A stretch of 64,000 bases of DNA from Butyrivibrio sp. (GTDB lineage Bacteria > Bacillota > Clostridia > Lachnospirales > Lachnospiraceae). This document shows, piece after piece, positions 45,122 through 52,768 of this stretch. The translations under genes were made by a program, and so were the position numbers. The stretch spans positions 157,541-221,540 of the forward strand of contig SVFY01000003.1 of assembly GCA_015056625.1 (NCBI GenBank), written 5' to 3'. Numbering within the stretch: the first letter of the stretch is position 1; every line of letters starts with the position of its first letter. Under the pieces are notes generated by a model. It ran no database searches and had not been told where the DNA came from. It saw nothing but the letters and a program-made list of their open reading frames with translations.

Positions 45122-45150
45122 ATTATACCTCAAAGAGTGGAGATTTAAAA
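45122..45150 (-). promoter_or_regulatory. Probable promoter of mbl
   Basis: A perfect -10 TATAAT lies on the minus strand at 45127-45122, about 83 bases before the mbl ATG. The -35 region (45150-45144) is only TTTAAA-like. The 156-base gap also contains CCGCTATTATGCGG nearer the gene; nothing else is recognised. Confidence 0.45.
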
Positions 45151-45195
45151 GAGGCTATTCACTACTATAGTATATCGGCCAAGGTTCCTTAAGTA

Positions 45196-45888
45196 TTAAC
45201 CCTTATCCTGTAAAAGTTTGTACTTCATCTCTGCCAGCTTCCAGTCGACTTCATTGTCGATGTCCTGAACTTCAAGCTCTGACAGTTCCAGAGGCAGTAT
45301 CTGCCCAACCATTATCCCCTTGTTCTTTAAAAAGCTCTCAGTCTTTACCACATAGAACTGACCCGCATCGTGATAGTGAGGCTCAAGATCCTGGGACCTT
45401 ACTGAAAGATTCTCAGGCTGTCTGAACACCAATCTTCCATCGTGGATCTCCATTGCTCTCTGGGGAGGGTATGAAAAACGCACTACAGGAATAAGAGAAT
45501 CTGCATCTGAAGAAGCCAGCTTCTCCACGGACTCCTTAAGCTTATCAGCTGTTATAAAAGGAGCTGTAGGATAAATGCAGGCAAAGATATCAAAGTCCTT
45601 ATCAAGGCTGTGATACTCTCTGATGACCTCATCAATGACATCTACAGTTGTGGCGAAGTCATTGGCGGTTTTTTCACTTCGAAGGAAGGGAACACTGGCA
45701 CCATAATTTCTGGCAATCTCAGCGATCTCTTCGTCGTCAGTTGATACCATGACTTCATCAAAGACGCCTGACTTAAGGGCAGCCTCTATAGAGTAGGCTA
45801 TTATTGGCTTACCGTTAAACTCTTTGATATTTTTTCTTGGTATTCTCTTACTGCCTCCTCTGGCAGTTATTATGGCAAGTGTTTTCAT
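45196..45888 (-). CDS. pseF: CMP-pseudaminic acid synthetase (acylneuraminate cytidylyltransferase family)
   Basis: 230 residues. LAIITARGGSKRIPRKNIKEFNGKPIIAYSI (CTP-binding signature), VMVSTDDEEIAEIA and PENLSVRSQDLEPHYHDAGQFYVV are motifs of the PseF/NeuA group, the last being characteristic of PseF. It activates pseudaminic acid with CTP. The frame is open to 45921, but ATG 45888 has GGAGG nine bases upstream and starts exactly at the conserved domain. It lies 29 bases after pseG and is the last gene of the minus-strand pse unit. Legionaminic-acid CMP synthetases are similar; context with pseG/pseI settles for Pse. Confidence 0.88.
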   Translation of the reverse strand: MKTLAIITARGGSKRIPRKNIKEFNGKPIIAYSIEAALKSGVFDEVMVSTDDEEIAEIARNYGASVPFLRSEKTANDFATTVDVIDEVIREYHSLDKDFDIFACIYPTAPFITADKLKESVEKLASSDADSLIPVVRFSYPPQRAMEIHDGRLVFRQPENLSVRSQDLEPHYHDAGQFYVVKTESFLKNKGIMVGQILPLELSELEVQDIDNEVDWKLAEMKYKLLQDKG

Positions 45889-45917
45889 GGTAATAATCCT
45901 CCAGATAAGTAAGCTGA

Positions 45918-47039
45918 TCATTTTAGGGAAATAAGCGCTTTTGCAATTCCAATTGCGCCTCTGCCGTCAGTAATTCCCATAAGACTATCTCTCATATTTA
46001 GTAGCTTTTCAGGAGCAAGAGACAGGTCATGGATTTCATCACAGATCCTGCTGATAACAGCCCCTTTTGCTTCTGCACTTTCCGCCACATTCCCAGCATA
46101 GACCATTCCTCCTGTTGTAGGCCAGAAGTCAGTATTGGGCTTTTGATTGTCAGCAACCTGGTAGAAGATGGCTGGAAGATTAACTGCCGCACACTCAGTA
46201 AGCATGGTTCCTGCTGCCGAAACTGCTATGTCACAGCTTCTCATAAGTGCCGCCATATTGGCGACATTGTGATGTATATGAACGCCTGAATAGTTCTTTT
46301 CAAGCGCTTTTATCTTATCAATGTCTGGTGCAAAGCTTCCGGCTACAACTTCCCATTCAATGGGCCTACATGAAGCATCTAAATCTCCGCGGCCATCAGA
46401 AGATGAAAGCAGCCCCTTCTTTTCCGCATTTTCAAGTGTTGCCAGCAGCATCCCATACATATCTCCTCCGCCGGCTGCAAGAAGAACCTTTAACGTCTTC
46501 TTATCTGAAGTTGTTTTTTCAGCTATGTCATGTTCATAGAACTGCCTGCGAAGGGGCGCATATTCAAGCCCCAAAAGAATTTTTGTCGGTGACCCTTCAT
46601 GTCCCTTCATGCCGCTGTATAGCGCTTCATATCCAAGGCTCTTAGAAAAGCCATTGTAGTTGATCACAAGATTCACTGGATAAGGCTCTTTTGCCAGGTC
46701 GTCAAGGTACGCAACAGGGCAGATCCTGTTAAGGCGCGCAAAATAGTCCTTACTCACAAAGTAAGAATCCACAAAGAGAACGTCGCACTTCCTGCCAGGG
46801 AGCTCTTTTTCCAAAACAGGGATCTCGTCCTTCATGTGATCATACCTTGTTCCAAGGACCACCACCTCTGCCTTTAAGGATTCATCACAGAAGCTCTTGA
46901 TAAAGGCCTCTGACTCTTTATCCGCAACAAAGAAAGTGACTCCCTCGCCGAGAGCCAACAGTTCTTTTGCAATGGTGATGCAGCGCATCACATGGCCTGT
47001 CGCTATTATCTTGTTTGCATCCGCACGAATTCCAATCAT
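45918..47039 (-). CDS. pseG: UDP-2,4-diacetamido-2,4,6-trideoxy-altropyranose hydrolase PseG
   Basis: 373 residues. IGIRADANKIIATGHVMRCITIAKEL holds the catalytic His of PseG, and the GT-B-like fold continues with FVDSYFVSKDYF, YLDDLAKEPYPVNLVINYN, KILLGLEYAPLRRQF and CDIAVSAAGTMLTECAAVNLPAIFYQ (UDP site). It removes UDP from the diacetamido sugar to give 6-deoxy-AltdiNAc, the substrate of PseI. The ATG at 47039 overlaps the pseI stop (TAATG), so the genes are coupled; a GTG/TTG-like earlier start six codons upstream is less likely. Confidence 0.9.
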   Translation of the reverse strand: MIGIRADANKIIATGHVMRCITIAKELLALGEGVTFFVADKESEAFIKSFCDESLKAEVVVLGTRYDHMKDEIPVLEKELPGRKCDVLFVDSYFVSKDYFARLNRICPVAYLDDLAKEPYPVNLVINYNGFSKSLGYEALYSGMKGHEGSPTKILLGLEYAPLRRQFYEHDIAEKTTSDKKTLKVLLAAGGGDMYGMLLATLENAEKKGLLSSSDGRGDLDASCRPIEWEVVAGSFAPDIDKIKALEKNYSGVHIHHNVANMAALMRSCDIAVSAAGTMLTECAAVNLPAIFYQVADNQKPNTDFWPTTGGMVYAGNVAESAEAKGAVISRICDEIHDLSLAPEKLLNMRDSLMGITDGRGAIGIAKALISLK

Positions 47040-48094
47040 TATTCTATGATATCCCAACTCAGTGGAGTTCCTTTTTCCAGATCCATTTTCGCTTTGCGTC
47101 CGAGAACTTCCTCGTAGTGTTTGGTGTGCATTCCGTTTCCTGGGCGGATCGATCTTACGTTTTCAGGCGTTAACGCTTCCCCAGCCTTAACATCTTTTAC
47201 TATGAAAAGAGATCTTGATGTAGCTCTCTCTTTTACCTGCTCGTCTGTGAGCTTATATTCGGAAGATCCAAGGGCTTCTTCCATTATCCTTACATTTTTC
47301 ACCATCTCTGCAAACTCAGAAGGCTCCATGGAGAAAGAGTCATCTACGCCTCCAGCTGAGCGGTCCATAGTAAGGTGCTTCTCGATCATGTTTACACCAA
47401 AAGGAACGCTTCCTGATGGGATCACGCTTCCAGGGGTGTGATCTGAAAGACCTACAAGGCAGTCAAATTTTTCCCTGAGGGAAGGGATCATCCTGAGGTT
47501 CACAAGATTATAAGGAGTAGGATAAGCGCTGACACACTTAAGGATGATGACGTCCTTATTGCCTTCTTCAAGGCATGTATCAAGGGCAAGCTTTATATCC
47601 TCCTCAAAGGCAATTCCCGTAGCAAAGATGATGGGCTTGTGGAGCGCTGCGATCTTCCTGATAAGGGGAATGTCATTGATCTCAAAGCTGGCGATCTTGT
47701 AGGCAGGGACATTTAAATTCTCGAGATAATCCACACTGGTGGGATCAAAGGGAGAAGAAAATGCCTCCATTCCCAGCTTTTTTGCCTCATTCATAAGGCC
47801 CTCATGCCACTCCCAGGGAGTATATGCCTCTTTATACAGGTCATAGAGGGTTCTTCCAGCCCAAAGGCCATCTCCCGGAGTCATAAACCACGGCTTGTCG
47901 CAGTCTATGGTTATGGTATCTGCTGTGTAGGTCTGGAGCTTAATGGCATCTGCGCCAGCTTCCTTTGCAGCATGTATTATGTCTATTGCCCTGTTGTAAT
48001 CACCATTGTGATTACCGGAGATCTCAGCCACGATCATGGCAGGATGTCCTTCTCCAACAGTTCTGTTTCCAATCTTTATTTCCTTATTAAACAT
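47039..48094 (-). CDS. pseI: Pseudaminic acid synthase PseI
   Basis: About 351 residues. An N-terminal NeuB barrel (PAMIVAEISGNHNGDYNRAIDIIHAAKEAGADAIKLQTY, ...FSSPFDPTSVDYL, FEINDIPLIRKIA, ILKCVSAYPTPY, GLSDHT) is followed by a C-terminal SAF (antifreeze-like) domain (SRSLFIVKDVKAGEALTPENVRSIRPGNGMHTKHYEEVLG). It condenses phosphoenolpyruvate with 6-deoxy-AltdiNAc. The HNGD and SAF patterns fit PseI; NeuB and LegI are relatives. ATG 48094 is preceded by AAGAGGTG. The gene is transcribed away from the 48187 transferase. Confidence 0.9.
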   Translation of the reverse strand: MFNKEIKIGNRTVGEGHPAMIVAEISGNHNGDYNRAIDIIHAAKEAGADAIKLQTYTADTITIDCDKPWFMTPGDGLWAGRTLYDLYKEAYTPWEWHEGLMNEAKKLGMEAFSSPFDPTSVDYLENLNVPAYKIASFEINDIPLIRKIAALHKPIIFATGIAFEEDIKLALDTCLEEGNKDVIILKCVSAYPTPYNLVNLRMIPSLREKFDCLVGLSDHTPGSVIPSGSVPFGVNMIEKHLTMDRSAGGVDDSFSMEPSEFAEMVKNVRIMEEALGSSEYKLTDEQVKERATSRSLFIVKDVKAGEALTPENVRSIRPGNGMHTKHYEEVLGRKAKMDLEKGTPLSWDIIE

Positions 48095-48174
48095 AGTCAC
48101 CTCTTAGCTTTTATCTTTTATCTTAACTTACCACAATTTATGGCTCTTGTTTACCCCCTCCTTCTAAGACATGT

Positions 48175-48180
48175 TATAAT
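48175..48180 (+). promoter_or_regulatory. Extended -10 promoter of the transferase gene, leaderless
   Basis: TGT immediately precedes a perfect TATAAT (48175-48180), giving an extended -10. Only six bases (TACCAC) lie between it and the ATG at 48187, so transcription should begin at or beside the A of the ATG. No Shine-Dalgarno sequence exists. A weak -35 (TTTACC or TTACCC, 48150-48156) is 18-19 bases upstream. Confidence 0.6.
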
Positions 48181-48186
48181 TACCAC

Positions 48187-49293
48187 ATGAAAAAAAGCAA
48201 AGAAAAGGACAGAGTTTATATCTGTCACACATACTATCACGCATATATTGCAGCCGTTAAGGAGCTTGTCAGAAGGAAACAGGAGAAAGGCCGCGCTGAC
48301 ATCGTGCTCAGCACCATGTCCAATAACTTTGAAAATCTCCTTTCAAGGCTTGAAAGATCAGGTGTTTTTGGGCAGGTATTCATGTATGAGGAAAAAGAGG
48401 ATGTAACTTCCGATGAGGTCATGTCCTATCACCGGGACAGAGGCAATATCGTAGCAAACCTCCTTCAGCGCGTCACCTACACAAAGCTTTTAGGAAAACT
48501 ACAGGAGCCATACATTCCAACTGACTTATCCTCCTACAGAGACGTTTATGTTTTTTGTGACTCAGACCCTATTGGCTACTATCTGAATTATAAAAAAATC
48601 CCATACCACGCTGTTGAGGATGGTCTTAACTCCGGAATGCTGGATGATCAGGCAAGATTTGCCAACAGAGGTGCATGGCCTGTCAAGCTATTGATGTCAA
48701 AGCTAGGCCTTATCTTTATCGAAAGCGGCTACAGCAGGTACTGCATAGATTATGAGGTCAATGATATCTCAGTAAATCACAAACCTCCCAAGAACATCGT
48801 GGAGGTTCCGCGAAAAGAGCTAAACGACAAACTGTCATCTGAAGACCACAGCATACTGACAGATATTTTCCTTGAAAATAAGGAGCAGGTTGTCTCTCAG
48901 CTCTTAGGGACTGGAGCCTATGACGACGGATTACCAAAAAAGCCACAGGTGATGATACTGACAGAGCCCCTTTGTGAGCCCGAAGTAAGAAAAAGGATCT
49001 TTGGGGACATCATAGACCAGTACAAGGACTCAAACAGAGTTATACTTAAGCCCCATCCGAGAGATCTATTCGACTACGAAGAAGCTTTTCCTGACACAGT
49101 GGTGATACGTGACAGATTCCCCATGGAAGTGCTTGGAGACATAGAAGGCTTTTGCGTGGACAAGATCATATCTGTTGTAACCCAGATGGATAACGTGTAC
49201 TTTGCAAAAGAGATTGTTTACCTCGGACTTGATTTCCTTGATAAATACGAAGAACCTTCAGTACACAGAAAAGTTGAAAATCTCGATAAATGA
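48187..49293 (+). CDS. Sialyltransferase-like (GT52-type) protein, candidate pseudaminyltransferase
   Basis: 368 residues, no signal peptide or membrane helix. Three motifs typical of bacterial sialyltransferases are present in order: an acidic-acidic-Gly motif (PYHAVEDGLNSG, Glu144-Asp145-Gly146), the HP motif (RVILKPHPRD, residues 284-293) and a Ser/Thr motif (IISVVTQ, about 328-333). In those enzymes the first Asp is the general base and the His binds CMP. The divergent neighbours make CMP-pseudaminic acid, and no other CMP-sugar user is seen. Hence transfer of pseudaminic acid (or its amidino form) to a glycan or flagellin is inferred. Its mRNA seems leaderless. Start is fixed by the promoter six bases upstream. 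Confidence 0.7.
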   Translation: MKKSKEKDRVYICHTYYHAYIAAVKELVRRKQEKGRADIVLSTMSNNFENLLSRLERSGVFGQVFMYEEKEDVTSDEVMSYHRDRGNIVANLLQRVTYTKLLGKLQEPYIPTDLSSYRDVYVFCDSDPIGYYLNYKKIPYHAVEDGLNSGMLDDQARFANRGAWPVKLLMSKLGLIFIESGYSRYCIDYEVNDISVNHKPPKNIVEVPRKELNDKLSSEDHSILTDIFLENKEQVVSQLLGTGAYDDGLPKKPQVMILTEPLCEPEVRKRIFGDIIDQYKDSNRVILKPHPRDLFDYEEAFPDTVVIRDRFPMEVLGDIEGFCVDKIISVVTQMDNVYFAKEIVYLGLDFLDKYEEPSVHRKVENLDK

Positions 49294-49307
49294 TCGGAGA
49301 AGAATTT

Positions 49308-49748
49308 ATGAGTCTCTCACTTAGAAAAGCAAATATGGATGATGCACTGGACATCCTTAAGTGGCGAAACGATGAAAAATCCATAGACGGATCTTTTTCA
49401 AAAGAAAAGATTGCAATTCCCCAGCACATGGAATGGTACAAGAAAAAGCTTGCTTCAGACAAATGCCATATGTTCATTCTCGAAGAAGATGGCGAAAAAG
49501 CTGGACTTGTGCGTGTTGACCAGGAGGGCAATGTGGGTGAGCTTAGCATTATGATAGCCCCTGAAAAGAGAGGACGCGGCTTTGGCAACGAGATCATGGC
49601 CCTTGTTGAAAAGCACCTTCCAGAAGGAGTTAACGCTCTTGTGGGATTTGTTCTCCCAGACAATCACCCATCCAGGAAAATGTGTCTGGCAAATGGTTAC
49701 AACGAATTTATCGCCGGCGATGTAACCTGCTATATTAAGCTGTTTTAA
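49308..49748 (+). CDS. GNAT acetyltransferase, PseH-like
   Basis: 146 residues. SLRKANMDDALDILKWRNDE, ELSIMIAPEKRGRGFGNEIMALVEKH (acetyl-CoA loop RGRGFG) and NHPSRKMCLANGY fit GNATs such as PseH, which N-acetylates UDP-4-amino-4,6-dideoxy-AltNAc. The pathway genes around it and the lack of another PseH-like gene support that role; sequence alone only shows a GNAT. The frame is open from 49290 overlapping the preceding stop, but ATG 49308 has GGAGAA six bases upstream. Confidence 0.75.
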   Translation: MSLSLRKANMDDALDILKWRNDEKSIDGSFSKEKIAIPQHMEWYKKKLASDKCHMFILEEDGEKAGLVRVDQEGNVGELSIMIAPEKRGRGFGNEIMALVEKHLPEGVNALVGFVLPDNHPSRKMCLANGYNEFIAGDVTCYIKLF

Positions 49749-49832
49749 AATGAACCTATCAGTAGTATACTTATGCATAGTTATGGCGCATTCGCCAGTG
49801 TCATTCACTTGATTTCAGGAGGATTTGTTTAG

Positions 49833-50978
49833 ATGAAAATGAGATATTGCAAGAGATGTCTTCAACCCGACACAAGGCCAGGTATTCTTTTCGATGATAA
49901 CCAGGTGTGCTACGCCTGCAAATATGAGGAATCCAAGGCATCCATAGACTGGGCTGCCAGAGAGGCAGAGCTTAAGGGCTTTGCAGAGGAAGCCAAGGCA
50001 GAGGCCAAAAAGCGTGGAAATGTCTATGACTGCGTAATTGGTGTTTCCGGTGGTAAGGATTCAACCTTCCAGGCTGTTTATGCAAAAGAGAAGCTTGGAC
50101 TTAATCCACTTCTTATCAACTGCATGCCAGATGAGATCACCGAAATCGGCCGCAAGAACATTGAGAACCTCAACAATTTGGGCTTTGACATCATCTCTAT
50201 TCGTCCAAATCCTATTGTTGCCAAGAAGCTCGCAAGAAAGTCATTCTTTGAAAGAGGCAATATCATTGCTGCTTCCGAGTACTGCCTGTGGGCATCTGCA
50301 TACATAATGGCAGTTAAGTTCAATATTCCACTTATCATTCAGGGTGAGAACGCTGCTCTTACACTTGGAACTGCCAAGAACCAGGAGACTACCGGAAATG
50401 CTTTTGCTGTAATGCAGCTTGAGACCTTAAGAGGCGCCAGCGTTGACAGCTTCATCGATCCTGCCAACAACATTACAGAGAAGGACGTATTCCTCTACAG
50501 GATCCCTACTGTTGAAGAGATGGAAGCAAAGGGCATCAGAGCCGTATTCCTTCAGTACTACGCAAAAGAGTGGTCACAGGTAAACAACGCTGACTTCGCT
50601 GTTGCAAGAGGTCTTACAGGCAGAAGCGAAGAGCTCCACGACCTTGGAAGATACAGAAGATACTCAGCACTTGACTGCGACCTTCAGATTCCTAACCAGA
50701 TGATCAAGTATCTCAAGTTCGGTTTCGGCTTCACAACTGACGAAGTTTGCTACGATATCAGAGAGGGCAGACTCAGCCGTGAAGATGCCAAGTGGTATGT
50801 AAACGAGTACGACGGCAAGTGCGGCGAGCAGTACATCGACATGGCCTGCAAGTATCTTGATATCACCAAAGAGGAGTTCTGGGAAGTAGTTGACCGCTAT
50901 GTCAACAAGGATCTCTTCGAAAAGAAAAACGGTAAATGGACACCTAAGTTCACTGTAGGTGAGGATTATGAATCATAA
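49833..50978 (+). CDS. N-acetyl sugar amidotransferase (PseA/WbpG family)
   Basis: 381 residues. A Cys4 zinc site (Cys6, Cys9, Cys26, Cys29) precedes a PP-loop ATPase motif CVIGVSGGKDSTFQA (SGGKDS at 72-77) and the family pattern GENAALTLGTAKNQETTGNA. Such enzymes turn an N-acetyl group of a sugar into acetamidino: PseA acts on pseudaminic acid in Campylobacter, WbpG on a mannuronic acid derivative in Pseudomonas. Ammonia may come from partner HisH/HisF-like proteins, which are not in this window. Next to pse genes, an acetamidino-pseudaminic acid is the natural inference. AGGAGG gives a strong ribosome binding site. LegA-like use on legionaminic acid cannot be excluded. Confidence 0.82.
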   Translation: MKMRYCKRCLQPDTRPGILFDDNQVCYACKYEESKASIDWAAREAELKGFAEEAKAEAKKRGNVYDCVIGVSGGKDSTFQAVYAKEKLGLNPLLINCMPDEITEIGRKNIENLNNLGFDIISIRPNPIVAKKLARKSFFERGNIIAASEYCLWASAYIMAVKFNIPLIIQGENAALTLGTAKNQETTGNAFAVMQLETLRGASVDSFIDPANNITEKDVFLYRIPTVEEMEAKGIRAVFLQYYAKEWSQVNNADFAVARGLTGRSEELHDLGRYRRYSALDCDLQIPNQMIKYLKFGFGFTTDEVCYDIREGRLSREDAKWYVNEYDGKCGEQYIDMACKYLDITKEEFWEVVDRYVNKDLFEKKNGKWTPKFTVGEDYES

Positions 50979-52710
50979 TATTAAAAAGAATTGGTATATG
51001 TACCTTACAGGAACACTGCTTCTTATACAAGCGGCAGTGTTCCTTGTATTTCGTGGAGAAAGTTACTTTCAGATCCATGACAACTTAGACCTCTTTATGG
51101 GTCACTACGAGATGCTTAAAAAAGCAGGACTGTGGTTTTCCCATGGAGCAAACGCCCCTATCCTTCACGGAGTTTCAAGAGATCTGTTTGGTTCGGAGTT
51201 TAACCTCTACAACCTCTTTTATATCCTGCTCCCAGGGTACTGGGCGTACCTTGCTGGCTACGCAGCCAAGATTGCCATCGGCATGATATCCTTTATGCTC
51301 CTTGCAAAAGAGCTGCTTAATAGCCGCTACGATTCCTACAAGCCGCTGATAGTTGTCATTGCAGCTGCTTACGGAATGATCCCTGTCTTCCCAACTTACG
51401 GTATCGCCTTTACCTCTGTTCCATTCATTGTTTTGTTCCTGGTAAAGCTCTACCGCTCAGACAGCCTCAAGGAGAGGCTTCCCTGGTACGTGGCTGTTTT
51501 CTGTTATCCCTTCATCTCATATTTTTCATACCACGGATTCTTTATCCTATGCTACATGGTCCTGGCTGTGATCATTTTGTGGATCAGGGATAAGCGCTTT
51601 CCACTCACCACCTTTGTTTCCATCGTTGTTTTGTCGATTGGCTACGTTCTCTTTGAGTACAGGCTCTTTGGAGCAATGCTGGGAAGCGATGTGGTCACCA
51701 TCAGGACCACCATGGACCACGGCGACATCACATTCCTTCAGGCCATGAAGACAGCCTTCGACGAATTTGTAAACGCATCCTTCCATTCTGAGGATTCACA
51801 CACATACATAGTACTTGGAGTTGTGCTTGTAGCCATAGTCCTTATCAATGCTTCTTACGTAAGAGCTGGCAAGGCAAAAGAGCTCTGGAAAGACCCGGTA
51901 AACCTCATAATGATATGGATCATCTTCAACGTCCTTATCTTTGGTCTTTACCAGTTTGCACCATTCAGACATATTTTCGAGATGCTTGTTCCGCCTCTTA
52001 CAGGTTTTGAATTTGCAAGAACAGCTTACTTTAATACCTTCCTGTGGTACGCAGAGCTTCTACTTGTCTGCATGAGAATGTATGACTATAGCAAAAAGAA
52101 CCTAAAGTTTCTTGCCAACGTGATCGTAACCCTTGCTGTTTTGGTAGTAATGTTTGTTCCTCAGGTCTACAACGACTTTTATTACACCTGTTACAACCAG
52201 GCTTACAAAGTTTTAAAGCACAAGGAAACCAGCACTGTTAACTACAACGAGTTCTATTCAGAAAAGCTCTTTGAACAGATAAAAGAAGACATAAACTATA
52301 ACGGCGAGTGGTCTGCCACCTTTGGAATGCATCCTGCAATCCTTAACTACAATGGCATCGCCTCAGTTGATGGTTATCTTGGAATGTACGCCCAGGAATA
52401 CAAGGAAAAATGGCAGAAGGTCATTGAGCCTGCATTTGAAGGATCTCCCTCCCTTGCAGATTACTACATGGGATGGGGCGCCAGAGTTAATCTCATCTCA
52501 GCCGATGATGAAAACACCTATGCTCCGCTTCGCGTCATGGATCCTGTAGATAAGAGGCTTATCTGTGATATGGATCAGTTAAAGAACCTTGACTGCAAAT
52601 ACATATTTGCAAGATTTGAGATATCCAACGCAGGTGAAATAGGACTTAGCCTTGTGGGCAGTTACACTGACGGTTCAAGTCCATATACCATTTACGTTTA
52701 CAGCCTGTAA
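50968..52710 (+). CDS. DUF6044-type polytopic membrane protein
   Basis: About 580 residues with around twelve helices and a C-terminal soluble domain of about 150 residues. After the first helix comes YFQIHDNLDLFMGHYEML, an HDNLD acidic motif in the external loop, as in DUF6044 and YfhO-like GT-C proteins. It may use a lipid-linked sugar outside the membrane. The ATG (50968) overlaps the amidotransferase stop by 11 bases with AGGTG upstream, so it belongs to the plus-strand pse-related operon 48187-52710. Function unproven. Confidence 0.65.
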   Translation: MNHNIKKNWYMYLTGTLLLIQAAVFLVFRGESYFQIHDNLDLFMGHYEMLKKAGLWFSHGANAPILHGVSRDLFGSEFNLYNLFYILLPGYWAYLAGYAAKIAIGMISFMLLAKELLNSRYDSYKPLIVVIAAAYGMIPVFPTYGIAFTSVPFIVLFLVKLYRSDSLKERLPWYVAVFCYPFISYFSYHGFFILCYMVLAVIILWIRDKRFPLTTFVSIVVLSIGYVLFEYRLFGAMLGSDVVTIRTTMDHGDITFLQAMKTAFDEFVNASFHSEDSHTYIVLGVVLVAIVLINASYVRAGKAKELWKDPVNLIMIWIIFNVLIFGLYQFAPFRHIFEMLVPPLTGFEFARTAYFNTFLWYAELLLVCMRMYDYSKKNLKFLANVIVTLAVLVVMFVPQVYNDFYYTCYNQAYKVLKHKETSTVNYNEFYSEKLFEQIKEDINYNGEWSATFGMHPAILNYNGIASVDGYLGMYAQEYKEKWQKVIEPAFEGSPSLADYYMGWGARVNLISADDENTYAPLRVMDPVDKRLICDMDQLKNLDCKYIFARFEISNAGEIGLSLVGSYTDGSSPYTIYVYSL

Positions 52711-52727
52711 TACCATATAAAAAGATA

Positions 52728-52762
52728 ACCCCTCGCAGCCTGCATACCTGGCTACGAGGGGT
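52728..52762. terminator. Bidirectional rho-independent terminator
   Basis: ACCCCTCG-cAGCC and GGCTaCGAGGGGT form a 12-bp stem with one mismatch and a loop of nine. TATTTTATT follows on the plus strand and TTATCTTTTTATAT on the minus strand, between the convergent 50968 and 52769 genes. Confidence 0.9.
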
Positions 52763-52768
52763 ATTTTA

